This document shows, one piece after another, positions 12,101 to 22,345 of a stretch of DNA of 64,000 nt. Below the pieces are notes generated by a model. The model was not told where the DNA came from. It saw nothing but the letters and a program-made list of their open reading frames with translations, and searched no databases. The position numbers were made by a program, and so were the translations under genes. Position 1 is the first letter of the stretch; each line of letters opens with the position of its first letter. The DNA is from Cylicocyclus nassatus (Eukaryota; Nematoda; Chromadorea; Rhabditida; Strongylidae): NCBI GenBank assembly GCA_958299035.1, contig CATQJL010000112.1:60247823-60311822 (forward strand), given 5' to 3'.

Positions 12101-13251
12101 AAATGTTGAAGAATCCTTTGTATTTACAATCGAATAGATTTCCCGCTTATTATAGTGTGCTTGCGGGCCGATACCAGAAGATTATGACACTAAAGTTTTT
12201 ATAATTAATGAGATTCAGCTTTACATGGTTTGGCTGTTGCAAATGCACCTTTGGAAAATCAACTACGTTAAAATCAAAACTAAAATGTGGCATGACTCAG
12301 TTAAACGTGATAAGTATCTTAACTTGGTAGGACATCCGAGTACTTCCAACAAAGCTTAACTAGCTCGTAAGGTTTTGAAGGACTTTTGCTTTTTACGAGT
12401 AACAAAATTAGTCGACTTTGGAAATTGTGCAGACTTTTACGCAAGCAAGTGATGCTAGATTAACTGACGATTGATATGTGAGTGAGACCATCCAATTTTT
12501 ACGCTTTCTGGTCAACCATCAAAACTCAAGCAGTTACTCAAATATTGAAACTGAAAGAGAATTTAGGTTGATTTTTAAGGATTTTTTGGCATTTCCTTTT
12601 TGGCGGACCATAATGCAACATTGATAATATGCTGAAAGAAAGATTTTGAATAACGGTTTGTTTGTTTTTTTCATCTATTTGCGAAAATGGGAAGTATTTG
12701 ATGCGGTCTATATACAGCAGATTTGTATAAGCTATCAATCCTAGATCTTTTTTCCTTTCTCTAAAGTAAAATGGTCTCTTCAAAAAGCTTCGACGTTGGC
12801 ACGCTTATGTTTTGAAAAATTTGAAGCTTGATAATCACAATAAGATTAGCAGTTGTGCGATAGTGGTTGTTTCAATCAAGTCGAACGCTTTTCTGATTTC
12901 TAAATGGAGTTGCTCGTCAATGTGGACACGCTAATACCTTTGGGATCACCTTACGTATATCATGCCCATGCAACGGATCACTTTATAGAACTTACACCTG
13001 CAACGCCCCACTTGCAAGATGCCATGCACCCAGCTCTCCCTCTGCGCACACATACATCAACGCTGTGTGCCCTGCTAGCAACGCTGGTTGCCATGCAAAA
13101 TAGTGCGACCAATAAAAGTATGATCTTCATTTGTATGATATTCTGAAAATATATTGAAATAAAGTATTTCCTTTGAACACATCGACACCTTCAACAAAGT
13201 TGTTAGTTTCAAACTCTGTATGATTAGCAAGCCATTGCAGAACGAATAGGT
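9180..13251. other. 4-kb host-like stretch with no recognised gene
   Basis: Moderately A+T-rich sequence with many stops in all frames. The open frames at 9576-9809, 11107-11379, 12538-12783 and 12904-13146 have no recognisable motifs or convincing splice sites. The last 350 bases are slightly more GC-rich. No RNA gene or repeat stands out. It ends at AATAGGTT, where the CCCCAAT repeats begin without a gap. Confidence 0.4.
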
Positions 13252-13252
13252 T

Positions 13253-13298
13253 CCCAATCCCCAATCCCCAATCCCCAATCCCCAATCCCCAATCCCCA
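13253..13298 (+). repeat. Telomere-like CCCCAAT array, left cap of AT-rich segment A
   Basis: About 6 units of CCCCAAT running into very A+T-rich DNA. C-rich strand 5' at the left end is the orientation a chromosome's left telomere would have. The same unit in mirrored orientation caps the other end at 15080. Confidence 0.85.
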
Positions 13299-13390
13299 TT
13301 GGACAAAATATATTTTAAGATTGATAAAATTTAATTATAATAATAATAACTAAAATTTATCTTAGCAAATAAAAAATAAATTAAATCTAA

Positions 13391-14938
13391 ATGAAAATAT
13401 GGTGCAAAAAATTAAAATCGAATAATCAATCCGAAAAATTAATTAATATTATTGATGAAATCCAAACAATTAACAATGAAATTCTTGATATAAAGACTCA
13501 TAAAGAAGATATTACTAAAAATATTGAAGAAATAAATAAAAATAATTTATCTATATTTAACGAATATATCACAGAATTATCAAATTCTTCAAAAAATTAT
13601 ATTTTGCAATTTAAATCAATATATAATAAAGATTTAAATAAATATTCAAATTTAGTTATAAAAGTTATTTATCCACCTGAAATATTAGATATGGAAAAAT
13701 GTATATTCGAAATAATTATTGACGAAAATTTTCCACAGACTTCCCCCAGTATTTTATGTATTAATATAAATATCTACCCATCCATTTCTGATAGAAGAGA
13801 TTTATTATATTCAATAATAAAAAATAATATATGGACAATAAATAAAAATCTTAATAAAATTGACATAATAAAAAATTTAATAAAAAAAGAGATCCCTAAT
13901 TTCGTATATAAATTATTTAAATATCAACAAGATAATATATTAATTAATTTCGGAAATTATTATATTAACTCAATATATAATATTAATGAATTTTTTTATA
14001 ATGTTAATAATAAATTTTATTATATTAATCTATATAATACAATTGATGATTCAACAACGGAATCATATATATATTATTCAAAAAATTATCTAATATTAAC
14101 CGAATCTTTTATATTATTATTTGAAAATAATGAAAATAATGAAAATAATAGGAAAAATTTTAGTAAATTGCTTTTATATTATGAAATATTTAAATGCGAT
14201 TGTAAATTAATAAGTGAAAATAAAGAATTATCAGATAATGATTCAACAAAAATATCAATAAGAAGAAAAATAGAAAATAATGAAAAAATAAATAAATATT
14301 TTATTTTTAGTATAACTGATGATGAAGATAAACTTAATTCTGTTTCTAATGGATTATTTTTTGAAGAATTTAAAAGAAGAAAATCAGCAATAAAATCAAG
14401 ATATAGAATAAGAATATCAAATATATATAATAAAATAGAATATACAAAGTTTTTTAAAGAAATTAATAATACAAATAATTATTTAGAACAAATAAATGAA
14501 TTAATTGATTTATGTAATTATTTAGAAATATGTTATAATAAAAATATAACAGATGATAGAAGTGATGATCTTTCTGATTTATTTGAATTATATCAAAAAA
14601 TAATTGAAATTTCTACTATAATTAATGATATGAATATTTGTGAAAAATTTACAAATAAATTAAAAATTTTATCAACTAAAAAAATGAATGAATTTAAAAG
14701 TTCGAGAGGATTAAGTAATATTTTAAATATAGACAATAATAAAAAAAGTCTAAAACTTCGTAGAAGTAATATTAAAAAATCATCAAATTCTCTTTTTTCA
14801 ATGAAATTAATTAATGATTCTGAAACATTTAGCGAAAAAAGTGAAGAAATATGTGGTAATGATACAGCTAGAAGTATTTTTGAATATGATTCTCCTTCTC
14901 CTTTGGCTAAAATTCAAGAAACTCATAAAAATATATAA
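13391..14938 (+). CDS. Uncharacterised 515-aa protein with UBC/RWD-like region, foreign-looking
   Basis: One uninterrupted frame in ~80% A+T DNA, only about 90 bases from a telomere-like repeat on the 5' side and about 140 on the 3' side. Residues ~15-60 look coiled-coil. Residues ~85-180 resemble the ubiquitin-conjugating/RWD fold: a strand ending VIYPPEIL, then DENFPQTSPSILC, IYPSISD and NNIWTINKNLNKIDII, comparable to the FPF-PPK, HPN and W-SP regions of E2 enzymes. YPS replaces HPN and no clear catalytic Cys follows, so it would be a UEV-like inactive form. Residues ~220-330 (YSKNYLILTESFILLFE, YFIFSI) could be a PH-like beta domain. The C-terminus is Lys/Ser-rich. It ends in TAA; no in-frame UAA, UAG or UGA occurs. 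Codons end almost always in A/T, unlike flanking DNA. Function unknown; the domain call is tentative. Confidence 0.75.
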   Translation: MKIWCKKLKSNNQSEKLINIIDEIQTINNEILDIKTHKEDITKNIEEINKNNLSIFNEYITELSNSSKNYILQFKSIYNKDLNKYSNLVIKVIYPPEILDMEKCIFEIIIDENFPQTSPSILCININIYPSISDRRDLLYSIIKNNIWTINKNLNKIDIIKNLIKKEIPNFVYKLFKYQQDNILINFGNYYINSIYNINEFFYNVNNKFYYINLYNTIDDSTTESYIYYSKNYLILTESFILLFENNENNENNRKNFSKLLLYYEIFKCDCKLISENKELSDNDSTKISIRRKIENNEKINKYFIFSITDDEDKLNSVSNGLFFEEFKRRKSAIKSRYRIRISNIYNKIEYTKFFKEINNTNNYLEQINELIDLCNYLEICYNKNITDDRSDDLSDLFELYQKIIEISTIINDMNICEKFTNKLKILSTKKMNEFKSSRGLSNILNIDNNKKSLKLRRSNIKKSSNSLFSMKLINDSETFSEKSEEICGNDTARSIFEYDSPSPLAKIQETHKNI

Positions 14939-15079
14939 GTAAACTTATTTATGTCATATTAATTATTATTAATAATATATCCATAGTTTATAATTCTAAT
15001 TTTATTAAAAATTGTTTTATTTTATTATTAATTTATTTTATAATAAAAATAATTATAATTATATTTAACTTATAAATAT
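14939..15079. other. Short AT-rich 3' flank of segment A
   Basis: About 140 bases of nearly pure A/T between the stop codon and the telomere-like repeat. This is very compact spacing for a chromosome end. Confidence 0.6.
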
Positions 15080-15179
15080 GGGGATTGGGGATTGGGGATT
15101 GGGGATTGGGGATTGGGGATTGGGCCCAATCCCCAATCCCCAATCCCCAATCCCCAATCCCCAATCCCCAATCCCCAAT
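15080..15179. repeat. Head-to-head fusion of two telomere-like arrays
   Basis: GGGGATT repeats (15080-15121, six GGGG blocks) meet GGGCCC at 15122-15127 and then CCCAAT plus seven CCCCAAT units to 15179. This is a perfect inverted junction of two G-strand ends. It caps segment A on its right and segment B on its left. Confidence 0.9.
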
Positions 15180-15432
15180 ATTTAAATCTATTTATGATAA
15201 AAATTTAATAATTATTAAATATATAAATATATAATTAATATAATTAATTATTATTATTGAATATATAAAAAAATATTTTTTTCAAATTTAAAATAAATAA
15301 AAAAATAATTTATTTCATTAATTTTTTTAACATTAATTCATTAAAACTAATTTGTTTTCAAATAAAATAATAAAATTTAATAATAATAAATTTAAGAGAT
15401 CAAACTATATAAGGAAATTTTATTTTTTTTAG
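15180..15432. other. AT-rich 3' flank of segment B gene
   Basis: About 250 bases, nearly all A/T, between the telomere-like array and the TGA stop of the minus-strand gene. No frame of note. Confidence 0.5.
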
Positions 15433-17022
15433 TCATTTCTTTGTTGTACTATATCCAGAATTATCAAGAGAAAAGTTTTTATCAAATTGGAATGTTTCAG
15501 AATTTTCAGTTCTATTCTTTACAGGTTTTAAACAAGATTTAATAATAATTATTAATAAGATTATAAAAATTACACCAATAATAATAACAATAATAATTCC
15601 AACAGGTAACCAATCAACTTTATTCGAATCGCCGTTGTTATCCTTTTCCATTAGATTTTTATTATCTTCTACCAGATTATTATGATCTTTGTTATTATTT
15701 TGTATTATGTTTTTTTCATTTAATTGTATTTCCTGTATATTAATTTTTGTATTTTTATTATCTTTTTCATTTGATGATTTATTTTTTGGTTCATTTCCGT
15801 TTGGAGGTTTATTTTCTTGTAGTTCTTTTTCTTTTTCTTTTTCTTTTTTATTTTCTGGCTTATTTTCTGTTTTATTTTCTGGATTTACTTTATTATCTTT
15901 ATTTTCTGGATTTGGTTTATTATCTGAATCATTTTCTAAATTTGATTTATTAGCTGGGTTATTTTTTGGATTATTTTCTGAATTTTGTTTATTATCTATA
16001 TCTAATTTATTATATGGTTCTGTTTTATTAAATGAATTTGATTTATTTTGCGGATCTGTTTGATTTACTAGATTTGGTTTATGTTCTGGATTTGGAATAA
16101 TTTCTTGTTTTGGTTTATTTTCTAGTTCTGTTTTATTATTTTTTTCTGGATGTAGTTTATTTTCTGGTTTTTGTTTTGGTATATTTTCTGGTTCTGGTTT
16201 ATTATCTGGTTCTTGTTTTGGTTTATTATCTGGTTCTGTTTTATTTTTATTTTCTGGATTTGGTTTATTATCTGGTTCTTGTTTTGGTTTATTATCTGGT
16301 TCTGTTTTATTTTTATTTTCTGGATTTGGTTTATTATCTGGTTCTTGTTCTGGTTTATTTACTGATTCTGTTTGATTTTTGTTTTCTGGTTTTTTTTCTG
16401 GTTCTTGTTTTGGTTTATTTTCTGGTTCTGTTTTATTTTTATTTTCTGGATTTGGTTTATTATCTGGTTCTTGTTCTGGTTTATTTACTGATTCTGTTTG
16501 ATTTTTGTTTTCTGAATTTGGTTTATTACCTATTTCTGGTTTTGGTTTATTATCTGGTTTTGTTTTATTTTTGTTTTCCGGATTTGGTTTATTATCTTGT
16601 TCTGGTTTTGGTTTATTTTCTGGATTTGGTTTATTATCTGGTTCAGTTCTATTTTTGTTTTCTGGATTTGGTTTATTATCTTGTTCTGGTTTTGGTTTAT
16701 TATCTGGTTCTTGTTTTGGTATCTTTTCTGGATTTGGTTTATTATCTGGTTTCGGATTTGGTTTATTATTTGGTTCTGTTCTATTTTTGTTTTCTGGATT
16801 TGGTTTATTATCTTGTTCTTGTTTTGGTATATTTTCTGGATTTGGTTTATTATCTGGTTCTTGTATTGGATTATTTTTTGGTTCATGTTTTGGTTTATTA
16901 CTAGGTTCTGTTTTATTTATATTTTCTGGTTCATGTTTTGGTTTATTATCTGGTTCTGTTTTATTTTTATTTTCTTGTTCTGGTTTATTTTCTTGCTCGG
17001 TTTTGGTTTTTTATCTGATTCA
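15433..17022 (-). CDS. Membrane protein with Pro-Asn-Lys-Glu repeat ectodomain, N-terminus missing
   Basis: The minus-strand frame stays open from about 16995 down to the TGA at 15433-15435 (roughly 520 codons). More than half is repeats of short modules such as DNKPNPENKNKTEP and DNKPKQEP, of low complexity and very hydrophilic. A Lys/Glu run (about 15825-15850) and an Asn-rich linker lead to one transmembrane helix of Ile/Val (GIIIVIIIGVIFIILL, about 15545-15600) and a ~35-residue tail with KSCLKP and GYSTTKK. The design is a type I surface protein: extended repeat ectodomain, one membrane span, short cytoplasmic tail. No signal peptide is visible because the 5' end is lost at the adapter. 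Near 16997 the repeat pattern shifts frame by one base, probably an error at the fragment end. All Gln codons are CAA, none UAA/UAG. Start and full length unknown; cellular role unknown. Confidence 0.75.
16084..17010 (-). repeat. Degenerate coding tandem repeats in segment B gene
   Basis: Units of 24-42 bp, all multiples of three, based on plus-strand GGTTTATTATCTGGTTC and TTTATTTTCTGGATTTGG. Plus-strand frames through here (poly Phe/Leu/Trp/Tyr) are shadows of this array. Confidence 0.85.
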
Positions 17023-17047
17023 GTACTCTGCGTTGATACCACTGCTT
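17023..17047 (-). other. SMART/template-switch oligo at end of segment B
   Basis: The exact reverse complement of the same 25-nt oligo as at 5391-5415. It ends directly at the run of Ns, so segment B stops at an amplicon end and not at a natural boundary. Confidence 0.95.
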
Positions 17048-17547
17048 NNNNNNNNNNNNNNNNNNNNNNNNNNNNNNNNNNNNNNNNNNNNNNNNNNNNN
17101 NNNNNNNNNNNNNNNNNNNNNNNNNNNNNNNNNNNNNNNNNNNNNNNNNNNNNNNNNNNNNNNNNNNNNNNNNNNNNNNNNNNNNNNNNNNNNNNNNNNN
17201 NNNNNNNNNNNNNNNNNNNNNNNNNNNNNNNNNNNNNNNNNNNNNNNNNNNNNNNNNNNNNNNNNNNNNNNNNNNNNNNNNNNNNNNNNNNNNNNNNNNN
17301 NNNNNNNNNNNNNNNNNNNNNNNNNNNNNNNNNNNNNNNNNNNNNNNNNNNNNNNNNNNNNNNNNNNNNNNNNNNNNNNNNNNNNNNNNNNNNNNNNNNN
17401 NNNNNNNNNNNNNNNNNNNNNNNNNNNNNNNNNNNNNNNNNNNNNNNNNNNNNNNNNNNNNNNNNNNNNNNNNNNNNNNNNNNNNNNNNNNNNNNNNNNN
17501 NNNNNNNNNNNNNNNNNNNNNNNNNNNNNNNNNNNNNNNNNNNNNNN
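17048..17547. other. Scaffold gap of exactly 500 N
   Basis: The round number suggests a placeholder of unknown length. Linkage of segment B to sequence on the right rests only on scaffolding. Confidence 0.95.
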
Positions 17548-18645
17548 AATCATTCAATGGAGGAAGCCGGCAGCGAAAAATTAGTTAGATCAGCTTTAGT
17601 ATGTACATGTAGAATTGAAGTGGAGTAAATTCTGATTTTTTCGCAAAAAAAAGGAATTTACGTTCAACGTGCAATAAGTCTTAGCTCTATCAGATCCTCA
17701 TTGAAGCTGTGGATGTACAAGACTGCAGGAAAGTAAGTACACATATACAATACCAGAAGTGGATTTCTATCCCGGCCAACCTTGGTATGGCCTTCTTGAA
17801 CAGTTTATTGTTCCCTTTAGCTAAAAACCATGGAATTAGAACTTGCTTTGCTCAAAACTTATAGGCCTATCGCGCTTTCTTCATTTCGCAAAAAAATTAA
17901 GTATTTTTTAGTAAGAGTAATTGTCATTTTCTGGTGCCGCATCATCGTGAGGCAAGCATTCCGTTTGATGCTTTAACTTTTTTCGTTTTTGGAAAACATC
18001 AAGGAATGGGAAACCAGATGGCACAATTGTCTTTTTCAAGTTGTTAGGCTAGTATGATACAAAGAACATGAAAAAGAATAATTCGCCGCGAGTGAAAATT
18101 TAATGCCATTTATGAGAGTGTATTTGAAGACGATGTACGTTACGAAAAGAAGACTGTAGCTCTGCAGAAGTGGCGGTCTGAGAAATTTGTTCCGCAGAGG
18201 GGGGAGAGAATGCCAGAACTTTTGATTTTTTTCGCAAAATTTGTATAAATCAGAAGAAAATTCGAAAATTTTTCCGACTTTTGAAAGTAAACCAACTTAC
18301 TTGCACCCTTTTATAACCCACGTAGGCTTTTCGAAAAATTTTGTCGATGGAAGGGGGAAGGTCTCGGTCTAAAACTGCTACGTAGCTAAATATTGCACAA
18401 CTTCCAAGCGGACCAAGTATTTGAAAATGCTAGAGGTAATTGGAGTATTCATCAGTAGGCCTACCAGATTTTGCAGACTTCAAAAAAGAGAGGAGAGTTT
18501 TGGCACAGAGAATGCATGAGGATGCCTCTTACAAATATAATAATCTTTATTCTTTCGCTTTTTTGTAAGCTTTGAGAGGTGGATTTAGGAATTGTTTCAG
18601 AGGTGGAGCTGAATGTTAAGATGCTGATTGCGATAATCTTAAATA
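17548..18645 (+). repeat. Left arm of ~1.1-kb inverted repeat
   Basis: It begins at the gap edge (AATCATTCAATGGAGGAAGC) and matches the reverse complement of 21241-22345 throughout, ending at GATTGCGATAATCTTAAATA. Its outer end may be lost in the gap. No protein is recognised. Confidence 0.8.
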
Positions 18646-19624
18646 TTTGAGTCGTTCCGAAAATAGTGTCGCTTTTCTTTAGATGTACGCCACATCTCGT
18701 GGAACAAAGATTTGTAAGGGATCTTAATAGCATTCGATGCAGCATTTCATTCTCTTTTTGATACGAAGCAGTTGCATGATATGAAATAATCCTTGAAAAG
18801 TCACCAAAATTTGCGACCCATGCTTTTTGAAAAAGTCAAGTTTCACAGTTTTTATATTTTTTATAGCAACGGAAGGAGTCCAGGTTCGATAGAGTAAACT
18901 TTAGAGGAAAGAGTATAACTTTTTTCTTTTTTCCTTAGCTCGGCATAATTTTTGTATAAATTTTTTATTGGAACCACCGAGTTTGCAGGCTTGTCTAAAA
19001 CACAAATGCATCAAATACCAATAAATTATTGGGTTTCGAAACTTACGAAGATTATGAGAATTTACGCTTCAGATTAGCAACTGTTGAAAATTCCGGGTAC
19101 AGGCTGGAAGAAAATGCCTTGAAGAACCTGAATTACGAAGATTTTATGCCAAAAAACTTTATAATTCGGAAACAAAAAAATACTGATAGAAAGAAGAGAA
19201 AAAGCGCCTCGAAACACCCGAGCTGCTTGCCGCTTGTTGCTCTGTGAGATTTGAGTTGACCAAATACGGAATGATAGCATTAGAAAAATATTTTTAGAAA
19301 TTTCAAAAAGCAGGCTAAGGAAAAGAAAAGAATTGTTTTGTGTCCAGTAGAGTTTACTCTATTTACCGTTATTTGTCCTTCCCCGGGCATTAGACATGTA
19401 CAAACATTTGAAAAATAGCCGAACTTGGCCATGGAAAACGTGAGTCGCAGATTCTGATAGTTTTACGAGAGCTTATCATATATTATACAATGAGATTACG
19501 AATATTAGAAAGAGGATGAAATGCTGCATCGAATGCTACCAAGATCTCATGAAAATCTTGGTTCCACGAAATGTGATCTTCATTTGAGATAAGCAGCATT
19601 ACTTTCGGTTTTAGAACGACCTAA
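18646..19624. mobile_element. Mariner-type long-TIR MITE, 979 bp
   Basis: Left terminus TTTGAGTCGTTCCGAAAATA, right terminus ending GAACGACCTAA followed by TA. The arms are inverted repeats with a GATAGAGTAAAC box (about 18888) and its complement (about 19345), and GCATTCGATGCAGC boxes at about 18728 and 19530. Open frames inside, such as 19029-19247, are chance frames in the arms. Confidence 0.75.
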
Positions 19625-19773
19625 TATAAAGCTGAATGTCTTGTAAAGACTATGCATGACGAAAGCGCAGAAGCAGTATTAGGTGAGTGGGCGCGAACAC
19701 GGCGCGGGCGTATTTTCACCGTTGTAGGTCCTGCGTCTCATGCACTATGCGGCTAATAAAGCCGCGTTTGCGC

Positions 19774-20205
19774 TTAAAGGCAGCGTCCCACCAGAACGGG
19801 AGTACCTGGCTCTCGTAATGATGTAATAGTAGACCCCCTGCCTAAGCGATGACTGAAGTTCGGAGCGAAAAAGGGGATCTACCAAGCCTGAAATTTGCTC
19901 CGAAAATGGGCCGAATCTTACGGTAGGGCCGAACCCCGCCCAACGGCAATATCGATTTGCAGGGCCAGAGTGCTTATAGCGCACACATCATGAGCGCAGG
20001 GACCCGCAACCACTCTGCGTCTCTACCTTGCGTGCACCTCGCACTCGCCCGATCCCACCGTAAGATTCGGCTCACTTTCGGAGCAGATTTCAGGCTTTGT
20101 AGACCCCCTTTTTCGCTCGAACTTCAGTCATCGCTTAGGTAGGGATCTACCATTACATCATTACGAGAGCCAGATATCCCCAGTCTGGTGGGACACTGCC
20201 TTTAA
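19774..20205. mobile_element. TTAA-flanked MITE (copy 3), 432 bp
   Basis: TTAA then AGGCAGCGTCCCACCAGA at the left, and GGTGGGACACTGCCTTTAA at the right. The interior is itself inverted: GATGACTGAAGTTCGGAGCG near 19848 is complemented near 20128. Target TTAA is intact on both sides. Confidence 0.8.
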
Positions 20206-20233
20206 AGATATTACGCAGTCATGCAGCAGCCTA

Positions 20234-20727
20234 TATAGTCGTCCTCCCCCCACTAGACACCTAGTGGATGGATTCGAATTTGAACTAGAGCACGCCGATT
20301 GCGGCAGAGCGCGGCATTGTCAACTCTAGTTCAACCTCATCCAATATTCTTTGGTGTTTCTTCGTCGTTGCATGGTGATTTTTTGTTTCAGTGATGTTTG
20401 TAATTGAAATCGACGAAATTGTTGCTGCTTAGCGATGTTTCGTGCTACTATGCTCGCTTCTTCGGTTTTTATTCCAGCTAAACTTGAAATCAGAATTCAA
20501 ATAACGAGCATAGTAGCAGGAAACATCACTCAAGACTAACAAAGTCTACAATCCAGTTAAGAAGACTGCTAACATTCAAATAATAGGATGAAACGTTCCG
20601 AAAACATAAAAACGTCTGTTTGAGATCAAAGTGAGGGCTGCAGGTACCGCGCTCTGCCGCATACGGCGTGCTCTACTTCAAATTCGAATTCGTCCACTAG
20701 GTGTCTAGTGGGGGGAGGACGACTATA
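20234..20727. mobile_element. Palindromic MITE, ~494 bp
   Basis: Terminal inverted repeats start TATAGTCGTCCTCCCCCCAC and continue through CTAGACACCTAGTGGA to an arm carrying the GCGGCAGAGCGCGG region. A second internal palindrome (GTGCTACTATGCTCG and its complement) lies near 20440-20515. No protein is encoded. Confidence 0.75.
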
Positions 20728-21240
20728 TGTACATCTGTCTCTGCGTACGTATTTTGAGATAGAAAATCCACTTCTGGACCGACCGGGACAAAACCTTCAC
20801 TTTTCACATACACTTCGAGGATGCCGTGCGCTCTTTTCGCTATCAATCGATATTGGTTTTTTCGATTTTTTACTAAGTTTGATTTCTGGGGCAGGGAGTT
20901 ACAACGGCGGTAAGTGGCGAAGCGTGCTGATTACGAAAACAAGCCATAGGAAATTCGTAAGTAAAAAGGCAGAAGGAAAAACTTGTTTAGGAATAGGGGT
21001 AGTAATTTTTAACATAGTGTTTTGACATGGCAGCACGGAATTGGCTATGCCAGCTTGTCTCCAACACAATCAAAAACTTTATGATGTGCCTCATAGGAGC
21101 AAAGTCAGAAGATGAGAACCTGTCATTTAGAGTAGTATCTAAATTGATTTGGTGTTATATCCTAATTTTCAAACCTGGTAAGGAACTGAACAATTTAGAA
21201 AAAAAAAGCTCCAGCTTTATGGATTTTCGGAACGACTTAA

Positions 21241-22345
21241 TATATCAGATTATCGCAATCAGCATCTTCACGTTCATTTTCACCTTTAGAACAGTTTGTG
21301 GCTTTACCTGTCAACATTCAGAAAAAAAGCGAAAGAATAAAGAATATCCTGGTTAGGCAACGCATTCCCAGGCCAAAACACCCCGCTCCTTGAAGTCTGC
21401 GAAATCCTGGTAATACGATGAATGATGAATATCGAAATTACCTTTAGCATGTTCAAATAGTCTTCAAATAGGCTTGATTTGAACGTGTGCATTTTGATAC
21501 AGAGCAGTAGTGGATCGAGATCTCCTCATTCCCCTCCTCACCAGCGAATTTTTTTGAAAGAAGTTTACATGGATTCTGAAAAGGTGCAGTTGACTTGAAT
21601 TTACTTGCAAACAGTTGAAAGCTTTTCGAAGCATTACTTTTGATTTATACAAGTTTTGCGAAAAAAGCTAAATTTCTGTAGAATCCTCTCCGCCCTCTGC
21701 GTAATAAATCCCTCGGAATCTCGCCACTGGTGCAGAGATACAGTCTTCTGTTCGCAACGTGTATCGCTTTCAAACACACATTCATAATTGGCATTAAATT
21801 GTAGCCCGTGTAGAACTCTTCTTTTGTCATGTTCTTTGCATCATAATCGCCGAACAACTTGAAAAAAATGACGATTGTGTCATCAGATTTTGCATTTCTT
21901 GATGTTTTCCAATAACGAAAAAAGCTGAAGCATCAAAAACCGAGTTCGCCTCACGATGATGCGGTACCAGAAAATGACAGTTATTTTTACTGAAGAAAAC
22001 CTAAATTTTTTGCGAATTGAAAAAAGCGAGCAAGCATATAAGTTCCGAGCAGAGCAAGTTCCAATTTTATGGTTTATCGAAAGGGAACAGACTGTTCAAG
22101 AAGGCTATACCAAGGTTGGCCGGGGTTACAAATTCACTTCTAGTATTGTATAAGTGTATTTACTTTTCTGCAGTCTATCCACAGCCTCAATGAGGATCTG
22201 ATACAGCTAAGACTTATAACAGGTTGAATGTAGACTTCCTTTTTTTTCGAAAAAAATCAGAACTCACTCCAGTTCAATTCAACATGTACATACTAAAGCT
22301 GATCTGACTAATTTTTCATTGCTGGCGCTCCTCAATTGAATGATT
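21241..22345 (-). repeat. Right arm of ~1.1-kb inverted repeat
   Basis: Inverse of 17548-18645. It starts right after a mariner-type terminus (TTTTCGGAACGACTTAA, ending at 21240) and ends near GAATGATTTCGGGTATG. Base 20728-21240 between the MITE and this arm holds no recognised gene. Confidence 0.75.

Noticed and set aside
16110..16904. Plus-strand frames of Phe/Leu/Tyr/Trp repeats resembling a multi-pass membrane protein
   Set aside because: They are antisense shadows of the Pro-Asn-Lys-Glu repeat gene; the minus-strand frame runs through to a proper transmembrane segment and stop.
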